In this document: piece after piece, positions 7,750-14,374 of the stretch
Numbering within the stretch: the first letter of the stretch is position 1
How the letters are laid out: every line of letters begins with the position of its first letter
NCBI GenBank assembly: GCA_903909415.1
Contig: CAIVVS010000281.1
Coordinates: 1 to 14,654 of the forward strand
Direction: 5' to 3'
Length of the DNA stretch: 14,654 nucleotides
Source of the DNA: an uncultured Pseudomonadota bacterium
Lineage (GTDB): Bacteria; Pseudomonadota; Gammaproteobacteria; Burkholderiales; SG8-39
Translations under genes and position numbers: made by a program
Notes under the pieces: model-generated
The model's input: only the letters and a program-made list of their open reading frames with translations
Databases searched by the model: none
Told to the model about the DNA's origin: nothing

Positions 7750-7777
7750 ATTGTCGGCGCTTGCCGCGGCATGTCAA
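7750..7777 (-). promoter_or_regulatory. Predicted sigma-70 promoter of the dioxygenase-IclR-hydroxylase set
   Basis: On the minus strand a perfect TTGACA (-35, 7772-7777) and GACAAT (-10, 7750-7755, 4/6) are separated by 16 bp. The predicted transcript starts about 30 nt before the ATG at 7712, with AGGAG in the leader. It lies in the 114-bp gap after the M81 gene, so this set can be expressed independently of paaG-paaI-M81. Confidence 0.6.
7762..7771. promoter_or_regulatory. Candidate operator palindrome inside the promoter spacer
   Basis: TGCCGCGGCA is a perfect 10-bp palindrome lying exactly between the -35 and -10 boxes of the predicted promoter. A dimer bound here would block RNA polymerase. 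The IclR product encoded two genes on is the obvious candidate, but GC-rich palindromes of this length arise by chance fairly often in such DNA. Confidence 0.4.
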
Positions 7778-7826
7778 CCCGGATTCGCAGCAGGTGAGAC
7801 GGCTGCGCGGTGGCTGCGGCGCGGCC

Positions 7827-9218
7827 TCAGCGGGGACGCAGCCGGTTGAACGGCAGCGAGGGCAGGTCCAGGCCCGCCGGACCCAGGGTGTCCACCGCGA
7901 TGCATCGCGTCCACGCGGCCAGTACCTCCGGCGGCGCACTCGCGGCCTTGAGCCCGAGCAGCGGATGGCTGTCCGGCGCGACGCCGTGGGCCGCGAGCAG
8001 CGATGGATCGGTGAGCGCCCCGCGCGTGGCGGTCAGCAGCACGTCGCAATGTCCCGCATCCAGCAGCACGCTGGCGCCGCGCGGCCCGATGTCCAGCGAC
8101 AGCACCACGGCGCGCACCGGCAGGGCCGCACCATAGTCCCGGCTGAGGCGCGCGCCCAGCCTGCGATCCAGCACGGTGCCGACGCCTGCGTCGATGGCCG
8201 CCTGCACCGTGTCGGGATCGAGCAGGCCGACGAAGGCGGCGCGCGGGCCGGCCTGGCGCGCGAGCAGGGCGGCGAGCAGCAGGGTGGTGTCGCCGGTGCC
8301 ACCGGCCTCCGGCGCGTCCGACACGTCGAGCAGCACGCACGCTTCGCCACCCGCCTGCATCAAGGCCTGGTTCGCACCCGGCAGCGCGGGTCGCAGGGCG
8401 GCGCGCCGTTCCAGCAGCGCGCGCGCGATGCGGCCCGCTGCCTCCCGTGCCGGTTGCGCGTCGCCCCGCGACCAGGCCATGACCGCCGCGCCGGCGTGGG
8501 TGTGGTCGGCATGTGGGAAGCCGCCGACCAGGCTGGTGGCCACCACCTCGTCCGACAGCGATTCCCGCGCGACGCGCTCCACCTCCCTGATCGCCTCGGA
8601 TGCCGCGACCACCGGCCAGCAGGGAATCAGCATCGCCGAGCTCGCGATCGCCGGGAACAGGCGCTCGCCGTGCTCGACACGGGCATGCAGGCGCGCCAGC
8701 ACGCTGCCGGCGCGATCGCGGTCCGACTGGCCGCCACCCGCCGCCGCGAAGGCCAGCAACGCGGGCAGGGCGCTGGGCAGGTTGGCCTGCGCGGCGAAGC
8801 TGGCGGCGATCGGCACCCCGGGCGCGTCCGCCACGATGGCGCGCACCAGTTCCAGTTCGAGCTGGCCGCGCGTGTCCGTCGCCGCGGCACCGTGCAGGGC
8901 CAGGTAGATCGCGTCCCAGGGACCATCGGCCGCGTCGGCCGCGACCTCGTTGCACAGCGCGTCGAACAGGCCTTCGTCCAGCGTGCCGGCGGTCAACGCC
9001 GAGGCGCAGCGCGAGACCACCACCTCCCAATCCGGGTGCGCCCGCGCGAAGTCGCGCACCGCGGTGAGTTCCGCGACCTCCGAGGCCAGCGCGGCCTCGC
9101 CGCTTTGCCACTGCTGCGCGCGGAAGTCCGCCAGGCCGGCCTGCGCCGGATGGAAGGCATTGGTCGCGTAGGCGAAGCGGGCGACCAGCAGTCGACGCGA
9201 AGGCGGGCGACGCGTCAT
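7827..9218 (-). CDS. M81-family (MlrC-like) protein, probably lacking the canonical zinc ligands
   Basis: A 463-aa protein with the M81/MlrC layout: N-terminal domain with a degenerate YATNAFHP where the family has H-E-T-N-x-F, then DAIYLALHGA (102-111), PIAASFAAQANL (136-147), GGFPHADHTHAG (232-243), and the C-terminal MlrC_C-type DAPEAGGTGDTTLL (301-314). MlrC is a zinc peptidase that hydrolyses linear microcystin; most relatives have unknown substrates. In the usual D-x-H-x-N motif this protein has A142-x-Q144-x-N146, and the usual P-H-x-D looks like GQSD (163-166), so the metal ligands seem lost. ATG 9218 is chosen because it leaves 14 bp after the paaI stop; the next upstream start (9281) would overlap paaI by 49 bp. 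It is co-directional with paaG-paaI. It may be a non-peptidase or a variant enzyme; I cannot name a reaction. Confidence 0.85.
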   Translation of the reverse strand: MTRRPPSRRLLVARFAYATNAFHPAQAGLADFRAQQWQSGEAALASEVAELTAVRDFARAHPDWEVVVSRCASALTAGTLDEGLFDALCNEVAADAADGPWDAIYLALHGAAATDTRGQLELELVRAIVADAPGVPIAASFAAQANLPSALPALLAFAAAGGGQSDRDRAGSVLARLHARVEHGERLFPAIASSAMLIPCWPVVAASEAIREVERVARESLSDEVVATSLVGGFPHADHTHAGAAVMAWSRGDAQPAREAAGRIARALLERRAALRPALPGANQALMQAGGEACVLLDVSDAPEAGGTGDTTLLLAALLARQAGPRAAFVGLLDPDTVQAAIDAGVGTVLDRRLGARLSRDYGAALPVRAVVLSLDIGPRGASVLLDAGHCDVLLTATRGALTDPSLLAAHGVAPDSHPLLGLKAASAPPEVLAAWTRCIAVDTLGPAGLDLPSLPFNRLRPR

Positions 9219-9232
9219 CGGGTGTCGCCCGC

Positions 9233-9697
9233 TCAGGCGGGCGGGACGCTGCCCCGCACCTGCGCCGACTTGCCGCGGCACAGGGCGATGAGCTCGCCGT
9301 GCTGGTTCTCCACCCGGATGTCGTAGACGCCGTGGCGGCCGGCCAGCGCCTGCTCCACTGCCGTGGCCACCAGCACGTCGCCCAGCTTCGCCGGCTTGAG
9401 GAAATCGATCGCGGCGCTCATGGCCACCGCATTCTGGCCGTGGCTGTTGCAGGCGAGCGCGAAGCTGGAATCGGCCAGCAGGAAGATGTAGCCGCCGTGG
9501 CCGATCTGCAGGCCGTTCACCATGTCCTCGCGCACCGCCATCGCGAGCCGGCAGTAACCGGCGCGCGCTTCCAGCAGCTGCAGCCCTGCCGACTGCATCG
9601 CGCGGTCGCGCGACAGCATGGCGCTCGCCGTCGCCCCGGCCGGCGTGTCAGTCGCGGCGCCTGCCCCATCCCCGTCGCCCACGCGCGTTGCGCTCAC
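9233..9697 (-). CDS. paaI: PaaI-type hotdog-fold acyl-CoA thioesterase
   Basis: This cytoplasmic thioesterase has 154 aa. PaaI enzymes hydrolyse (hydroxy)phenylacetyl-CoA, releasing CoA trapped in dead-end aromatic thioesters. Family hallmarks are AMLSRDRAMQSAGLQL (26-41), VREDMVNG (55-62) and the hotdog helix HGGYIFLLADSSFALACNS, with H67-G68-G69 and the probable catalytic D76. Start is GTG at 9697, overlapping the paaG stop in a 4-bp GTGA. The first in-frame ATG (residue 27) would begin right at the conserved MLSRDRA, leaving the first strand short, though translation from it cannot be excluded. The Gly/Ala/Thr-rich N-terminal 25 residues are unlike the family core. It sits between paaG and the M81 gene, apart from the rest of a paa cluster. 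Confidence 0.92.
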   Translation of the reverse strand: MSATRVGDGDGAGAATDTPAGATASAMLSRDRAMQSAGLQLLEARAGYCRLAMAVREDMVNGLQIGHGGYIFLLADSSFALACNSHGQNAVAMSAAIDFLKPAKLGDVLVATAVEQALAGRHGVYDIRVENQHGELIALCRGKSAQVRGSVPPA

Positions 9698-10491
9698 TTG
9701 CCGGTGAACTTCGGCGGGCGCTTCTCGATGAAGGCGCGCACGCCTTCACGGTAGTCGTGGCTGGCCCCGAGTTCCCGCTGCAGGATCAGTTCCAGGTCGA
9801 GTTGCTGGTCCAGCGTGTTGCTCTCGGCGGCGCGCAGCGCCTGCTTGATGGTGGCCAGGCCCTGCGCCGGCCCGGCGGCGAACTGCGCGCAGATCCGGCG
9901 CGCCTCGGTCATCAGGTCGGCATCGTCCACGCAACGCCAGATCAGGCCCCATTGCTCGGCCTGTTCGGCCGAGAGCCTGTCGCCCATCAGCGCCAGGCCG
10001 CGCGCGCGCGCGGTCCCCACCAGGCGCGGCAGGAACCAGGTGCCGCCGGAATCCGGGATCAGCCCGATCCTGCAGAACGCCTGGATGAAGGAGGCGGAAC
10101 GCGCGGCGATCACGATGTCGCAGGCCAGCGCGATGTTCGCGCCCGCGCCTGCCGCCACGCCGTTGACCGCGCACACCACCGGCATGGTCAGGTCGCGCAA
10201 GGCGCGCACCAGCGGGTTGTAGTTCTCGCCTATGGTCTTGCCCAGGTCGGGCGGCGCGGCGCCGGGCGCCATGTTGCGCTCGCCCAGGTCCTGGCCGGCG
10301 CAGAAGCCGCGGCCGTTGCCGGTGATCAGCACGGCGCGCACGCCGGCATCGGCACGGATGCTGACCAGCGCCGCCCGCATCGCGTCGTGCATGGCGGCGG
10401 TGAAACTGTTGAACTTGTCCGGGCGGTTCAGGGTGATGACCGCGTAGCCGTCGGCCCGCTCGAAGAGGATACCGCTGTCGTTCTCTGCCAT
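9694..10491 (-). CDS. paaG: PaaG-type 2-(1,2-epoxy-1,2-dihydrophenyl)acetyl-CoA isomerase (crotonase family)
   Basis: This crotonase-fold enzyme has 265 aa. In phenylacetate catabolism PaaG isomerises ring-1,2-epoxyphenylacetyl-CoA to the oxepin-CoA. The sequence follows PaaG closely: LNRPDKFNSF (21-30), GRGFCAGQDLGERN (60-73, oxyanion-hole loop), APPDLGKTI, AVNGVAAGAGANIAL, the probable catalytic Asp at 147 in GLIPDSGGTW, and the ending DYREGVRAFIEKRPPKFTGK. Start is ATG 10491, giving the family N-terminus; the frame stays open upstream (an in-frame GTG lies 9 nt before), but that extension matches nothing and would run into the TPR gene. The stop overlaps the paaI start by 4 bp. PaaABCDE, PaaZ and PaaK are not in the window, so it may serve another aromatic-CoA or general enoyl-CoA reaction. 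Confidence 0.92.
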   Translation of the reverse strand: MAENDSGILFERADGYAVITLNRPDKFNSFTAAMHDAMRAALVSIRADAGVRAVLITGNGRGFCAGQDLGERNMAPGAAPPDLGKTIGENYNPLVRALRDLTMPVVCAVNGVAAGAGANIALACDIVIAARSASFIQAFCRIGLIPDSGGTWFLPRLVGTARARGLALMGDRLSAEQAEQWGLIWRCVDDADLMTEARRICAQFAAGPAQGLATIKQALRAAESNTLDQQLDLELILQRELGASHDYREGVRAFIEKRPPKFTGK

Positions 10492-10519
10492 GGTTCGCAC
10501 GCCATTTGGGGTGCGCGCG

Positions 10520-10543
10520 AGTGTAGCACCGGCCCCGCGGTGC
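10520..10543 (-). promoter_or_regulatory. Possible extended -10 promoter and inverted repeat upstream of paaG
   Basis: The minus strand reads TGCTACACT (10520-10528), an extended -10 pattern (TG-N-TACACT), about 30 nt before the paaG ATG; no good -35 is visible. Overlapping its upstream side is the inverted repeat GCACCG-N6-CGGTGC (10526-10543), which could be an operator or the end hairpin of the TPR transcript. Evidence is modest. Confidence 0.4.
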
Positions 10544-10567
10544 CCCGGCGCGGGCGTCCGCGCAGGA

Positions 10568-11122
10568 TCAGGCCGGACGGACTGCCGGCGGCAGCGGTGG
10601 GCGGCGCAGTTCGGCCAGCGTGTCGCGCACGCCCGGCAGGTGCGGATGGATGCGCAGCGCGGTGCTGAAGGCGAAGTCCGCGGCGCCAAGCTCGCCATTG
10701 GCCTTGAGGATCTCGGCGAAGCTGCAGATCGCGGCGAAGTGGCGCGGCTCCAGTTCCAGCGCGCGGTGCATGTCGCGCACGCTCTCGTCGTCGCGCTCCA
10801 GCATGTAGTAGAGCGTGGCGCGCTTGTTCCAGGCCTCGGCGTAGTCCGGGCGGCGGCGCAGCAGCTGCGTGAGGCGGGTCTCGGCCAGGTCCCAGCGCTG
10901 GGCCGCCATGTCGCGCACCGCGAGGTCCAGTGCGCGCTCGGCGCCTTCATGCGTGTGGTACATCCACGCGTCCCAGATCTGGTCCTCGGCCTCGGTGGCG
11001 GTGCCGGCGTCGGGGCTGAGCGCGAGGCGGTGGAACAGGATGCCCAGGCGCGAAGGCAGGGCGGGGGCCGGCTGGCGCGCCGGCAGGTGGGCGATCAGTT
11101 GCAGCGTGTCCGCGTAGATCAA
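10568..11122 (-). CDS. Small TPR-repeat protein of unknown function
   Basis: A 184-aa protein. After a non-repeated N-terminus with a WDAW segment (residues 50-53), about three tetratricopeptide units follow at roughly 62-98, 99-129 and 130-162, with typical helix-turn-helix spacing and P-D-Y-A/P-R-H-F turns (RRPDYAEAWNKRATLYY, ELEPRHFAAI). It resembles a widespread family of small TPR proteins that, in many proteobacteria, carry a signal peptide; none is visible here, so a cytoplasmic protein-interaction role is more likely. The only start that keeps the conserved region is TTG at 11122; no in-frame ATG exists until residue 54 (WMYH). It sits 64 bp after dnaE2 with its own predicted promoter, and 76 bp before paaG. 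A partner cannot be proposed from sequence. Confidence 0.8.
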   Translation of the reverse strand: MIYADTLQLIAHLPARQPAPALPSRLGILFHRLALSPDAGTATEAEDQIWDAWMYHTHEGAERALDLAVRDMAAQRWDLAETRLTQLLRRRPDYAEAWNKRATLYYMLERDDESVRDMHRALELEPRHFAAICSFAEILKANGELGAADFAFSTALRIHPHLPGVRDTLAELRRPPLPPAVRPA

Positions 11123-11124
11123 GC

Positions 11125-11150
11125 CGTCATCACATCGGGATGCGATGACG
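11125..11150. promoter_or_regulatory. 26-bp near-perfect palindrome at the predicted transcription start of the TPR gene
   Basis: The two 13-bp half-sites match at 11 positions. The outer arms are CGTCATC (11125-11131) and GATGACG (11144-11150), and inner CATC/GATG complements continue the symmetry. It begins one base downstream of the predicted -10 and ends two bases before the TTG start. That position suits a repressor operator, or an RNA hairpin masking the start codon. The cognate regulator is unknown. Confidence 0.55.
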
Positions 11151-11151
11151 C

Positions 11152-11181
11152 AGTGTAGGACAGGCCCGGGAAGGATTTCAA
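11152..11181 (-). promoter_or_regulatory. Predicted sigma-70 promoter of the TPR gene
   Basis: On the minus strand TTGAAA (-35, 11176-11181, 5/6) and TACACT (-10, 11152-11157, 4/6) are 18 bp apart. The promoter lies in the short gap after the dnaE2 stop, so the TPR gene need not depend on SOS transcription from dnaE2. Confidence 0.5.
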
Positions 11182-11186
11182 CCGGA

Positions 11187-14100
11187 TCAGTGGAAATCCC
11201 GCGAACTTGTCAGCAGCCGGCCGAGGAGAGTGCTGTTGTCCTCGAGCTTGCGCGCCACCAGGTGCACCACGTCGCCGTCGCGCTCGATCACGCCCTGCAC
11301 GCCCATCAGGCGCGCGCCCAGCAGTTCGCGCCGCTGCGCGTCGGTGACGCTGCGCCAGACCACCACGTTCACCTGGCCGGTCTCGTCCTCCAGCGTGACG
11401 AACACCACGCCCGAGGCGGTGTCCGGGCGCTGGCGGCCGGTGACGATGCCGGCGGCGCGCGCGCGGCTGCCGTGGGGCAGGGCGGCGATGGACTCGGCGG
11501 TCGCATAGCGCATGCGCGCGAGGCGCGAACGCAACAGCGCGAGCGGATGCCGTCCGAGCGTCAGCCCGAGGCTGGCGTAGTCGGCCACCAGTTCCTCGCC
11601 TTCGCCGGGGGCTTCCAGTGACGCCGCCATCTCATGCAGCGGCGCCTCGCGCAGCAGGCCGGCGCGCGTGTCCACGCCGGCCACCGCCCAGTAGGCGCCG
11701 CGCCGGTGTCCTGCGAGCGCGGCCAGCGCATCGGCTGCGGCCAGGCATTTCAGGTCGCGCGCATCCAGCGTCGCGCGCCGCGCCAGTTCGTCCACCGAGG
11801 CGAACGGGCCGGTCGCGCGCGCCTGCACCAGCCGCTGCGCGCCGTCCTCGGACAGGCCCTTGACCATGCGTAGTCCCAGCCGCACTGCCGGGACGCGTTC
11901 CTCAGCCCCAGGACACGGCTCCAGCGTGCAGTCCCAGCCGCTCACCGTCGCGTCCACCGCCAGCACCGGCACGCCGTGGTGGCGCGCGTCCTGCAGCAGT
12001 TGCGACGGCGCGTAGAAGCCCATCGGCTGGCTGTTAATCAGCGCGGCGAGGAAGGCGGCGGGGTGGTGGTGCTTGATCCAGGCCGACACGTACACCAGCA
12101 GCGCGAAGCTGGCGGCATGCGACTCGGGGAAGCCGTATTCGCCGAAGCCGAGGATCTGCTGGAAGATGCGCTCGGCGAACTCGGCGGCATAGCCGCGCTC
12201 GGCCATGCCGTCCTTCAGCTGCCGCTCGAAGTGCTCCAGCCCGCCCTTGCGCCGCCACGCGGCCATGGAACGGCGCAGCCGGTCCGCCTCGCCGGGGGAG
12301 AAGCCCGCGGCCACCACCGCGAGCTGCATCACCTGCTCCTGGAAGATGGGCACGCCCAGCGTGCGCGCCAGCACGCCGCGCACCGCCTCGCTCGGGTACA
12401 CCACCGGCTCCAGCTTCTGGCGGCGGCGCAGGTAGGGATGCACCATGCCGCCCTGTATCGGCCCGGGGCGCACGATGGCGACTTCCACCACCAGGTCGTA
12501 GAAGGTGGCCGGCTTCAGGCGCGGCAGCATGGACATCTGCGCGCGCGACTCGATCTGGAACACGCCCACGGTGTCGGCGCGCTGGATCATGCGGTACACG
12601 TCCGGGTCCTCGGCCGGGATGTCCTGCATGCGAAGCGGCTTACCCTGCCAGCCGCCCACCATGTCCAGCGCGCGGCGGATGGCCGAGAGCATGCCCAGCG
12701 CCAGCACGTCCACCTTGAGCAGCCCGAGCGCGTCCAGGTCGTCCTTGTCCCACTGGATCACGGTGCGATCGGGCATGGAGGCGTTCTCCACCGGCACCAG
12801 GCGCGACAGCGGCCCGCGCGAGATCACGAAGCCGCCGACGTGCTGCGACAGGTGGCGCGGGAAGCCGATCAGCGCGCTGGCGAGCTTCATCAGCAGCCGG
12901 ATCGCCGGCGCCTCCGGGTCGAAGCCGGCTTCGCGCAACCGCTCGCCGAGGTGGTGGCGGTCGTCCCACCAGGCGATCGCCCCGGCGATGCGCTCCAGCT
13001 GCGAGGTATCCAGCCCGAGCACGTGGCCGGCGTCGCGCAGCGCGCTCTTGGGCCGGTAGCAGATCACGGTGGCCGCCAGCGCGGCGCGCCCGCGGCCGTA
13101 CTTGGCGTACAGGTACTGGATCACTTCCTCGCGGCGCTGGTGCTCGAAGTCCACGTCGATGTCCGGCGGCTCGTTGCGCTCGCGCGAGATGAAGCGCTCG
13201 AACAGCACCGACATGCGCCCCGGGTCCACCTCGGTGATGCCCAGCGCGTAGCAGACCGCCGAGTTCGCCGCCGAGCCGCGCCCCTGGCAGAGGATGTGGC
13301 GCTCGCGCGCGAAGCGCACGATGTCGTGCACCGTGAGGAAGTAGTACTCGTAGTGCAGCTCGGTGATCAGCGCGAGCTCGTGCTCGACCAGGCCGCGCAC
13401 GTGGTCCGGCACGCCGGCGGGGAAGCGCAGCGCCAGCCCCTGTTCGGTGAGCTCGCGCAGCCATTGCGCCGCGGTCTTGCCCGCGGGCACGACTTCCTCG
13501 GGGTACTCGTAGCGCAGCTCGTCCAGCGAGAACGTGCAGCGGCTCGTAACGGCAACAGATTCCTCAATAAAATCAGCGGGATAGATGTTGGCGAGGCGCA
13601 AACGCGGGCGCAGGTGGCGCTCGCCGCTGGGGAACAGCGCATGGCCGCACTCGGCCACCGGGCGGCCGACGCGCACCGCGGTGAGCGCGTCCTGCATGCG
13701 CCGGCGCGAGCGCACATGCATGTGCACGTCGCCCGCGGCCACCAGTGGCAGGCCCGAGGCGCGCGACAGGGCGCGCAAGGCCAGCAGCCGCGCGCGGTCA
13801 TCCGGGCCGCAGAGCAGTTCGGCGGCGATCCAGGCGCGGCCGGGGAAGCGTTCGGCCAGCCAGATGGCGTGGGCGAGGCTGTGCGACGCGCGGATCGACT
13901 TCGCTGGCGACCCAGTCGAAAATGCGGGAACGAGCAGGGCGAGGCAGTCCGGCAGGCCGGCATCGAGGTCCGCCATGCGCAATTCGTACTCGCCCTTGTC
14001 GGCGCGGCGCCGGGCGAGGGTGATCAGCTCGGAGAGGTTCCCGTAGCCGTTGCGGTTGGTGGCGAGCAATACCAGCTTCGGCCCGGGCTCATCACTTTCC

Positions 14101-14318
14101 TGGTTGAGGCGGAACTCGCTGCCGATGACCAGGTGCAGCCCGGTTTCCTTGGCCGCCCCATGCGCGCGCACCACGCCCGCCAGCGAGCACTCGTCGGTGA
14201 TCGCAAGCGCGGCATACCCCAGCTTGGCCGCGCGCTGCACCAGCTCCTCCGGGTGCGAGGCGCCGCGCAGGAAGCTGAAGTTCGAGAGGCAATGGAGTTC
14301 GGCGTAGGGGGGGAGCAT
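11187..14318 (-). CDS. dnaE2: DnaE2 / ImuC error-prone DNA polymerase III alpha-type subunit
   Basis: This translesion DNA polymerase is used in SOS mutagenesis, normally with ImuA and ImuB. It has 1043 aa, normal length. The order is PHP domain (PYAELHCLSNFSFLRGASHP at the N-terminus), C-family polymerase core with catalytic aspartates D386 and D388 in PPDIDVDFE and D537 in LLKVDVLAL, the fingers/helix-hairpin region (GFGEYGFPESHAASFAL), an OB fold near the C-terminus (VVFVTLEDETGQVNVVVW), and the conserved ending SRDFH. ATG 14318 gives the standard DnaE2 N-terminus; a TTG at 14327 is possible, and neither has a clear ribosome site. The first ATG of the predicted transcript (14335) is out of frame. 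A LexA box lies 20 bp upstream. No imuA or imuB lies next to it in the window. Two short stretches (13545-13585 and 13890-13930) have codon use unlike the rest. Confidence 0.97.
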   Translation of the reverse strand: MLPPYAELHCLSNFSFLRGASHPEELVQRAAKLGYAALAITDECSLAGVVRAHGAAKETGLHLVIGSEFRLNQESDEPGPKLVLLATNRNGYGNLSELITLARRRADKGEYELRMADLDAGLPDCLALLVPAFSTGSPAKSIRASHSLAHAIWLAERFPGRAWIAAELLCGPDDRARLLALRALSRASGLPLVAAGDVHMHVRSRRRMQDALTAVRVGRPVAECGHALFPSGERHLRPRLRLANIYPADFIEESVAVTSRCTFSLDELRYEYPEEVVPAGKTAAQWLRELTEQGLALRFPAGVPDHVRGLVEHELALITELHYEYYFLTVHDIVRFARERHILCQGRGSAANSAVCYALGITEVDPGRMSVLFERFISRERNEPPDIDVDFEHQRREEVIQYLYAKYGRGRAALAATVICYRPKSALRDAGHVLGLDTSQLERIAGAIAWWDDRHHLGERLREAGFDPEAPAIRLLMKLASALIGFPRHLSQHVGGFVISRGPLSRLVPVENASMPDRTVIQWDKDDLDALGLLKVDVLALGMLSAIRRALDMVGGWQGKPLRMQDIPAEDPDVYRMIQRADTVGVFQIESRAQMSMLPRLKPATFYDLVVEVAIVRPGPIQGGMVHPYLRRRQKLEPVVYPSEAVRGVLARTLGVPIFQEQVMQLAVVAAGFSPGEADRLRRSMAAWRRKGGLEHFERQLKDGMAERGYAAEFAERIFQQILGFGEYGFPESHAASFALLVYVSAWIKHHHPAAFLAALINSQPMGFYAPSQLLQDARHHGVPVLAVDATVSGWDCTLEPCPGAEERVPAVRLGLRMVKGLSEDGAQRLVQARATGPFASVDELARRATLDARDLKCLAAADALAALAGHRRGAYWAVAGVDTRAGLLREAPLHEMAASLEAPGEGEELVADYASLGLTLGRHPLALLRSRLARMRYATAESIAALPHGSRARAAGIVTGRQRPDTASGVVFVTLEDETGQVNVVVWRSVTDAQRRELLGARLMGVQGVIERDGDVVHLVARKLEDNSTLLGRLLTSSRDFH

Positions 14319-14338
14319 GAGCAGCAACCAAGCATGGA

Positions 14339-14354
14339 CTGTATATTTATACAG
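14339..14354. promoter_or_regulatory. LexA binding site (SOS box)
   Basis: CTGTATATTTATACAG is a CTGT-N8-ACAG SOS box with fully matching half-sites and an AT-only centre, matching the E. coli/betaproteobacterial LexA consensus. It overlaps the predicted -10 of dnaE2, so LexA binding would directly exclude RNA polymerase. It may also influence the divergent gene starting at 14555, about 200 bp away, although that is far for direct repression. Confidence 0.93.
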
Positions 14355-14374
14355 TTTTGTTGCAAGCCAGTCAC
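14346..14374 (-). promoter_or_regulatory. Predicted sigma-70 promoter of dnaE2
   Basis: On the minus strand GTGACT (-35, 14369-14374, 4/6) and TATAAA (-10, 14346-14351, 5/6) are exactly 17 bp apart. The -10 lies inside the LexA box. The predicted start near 14339 leaves a leader of about 20 nt before the ATG. Confidence 0.65.

Noticed and set aside
9218..9281. Upstream start (9281) for the M81 protein
   Set aside because: It would overlap paaI by 49 bp and add 21 residues unlike the family N-terminus; the ATG at 9218 fits better.
6777..9326. 849-codon plus-strand open frame across the VOC and M81 genes
   Set aside because: It is a codon-shadow of well-supported minus-strand genes with low-complexity Arg/Gly/Gln-rich translation and no domain. 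It crosses two gene boundaries.
13545..13585. AT-rich patch in dnaE2 as an internal promoter or mobile-element scar
   Set aside because: No -35/-10 pair with proper spacing, no flanking repeats, and the reading frame and family similarity continue through it; kept only as a codon-usage oddity.
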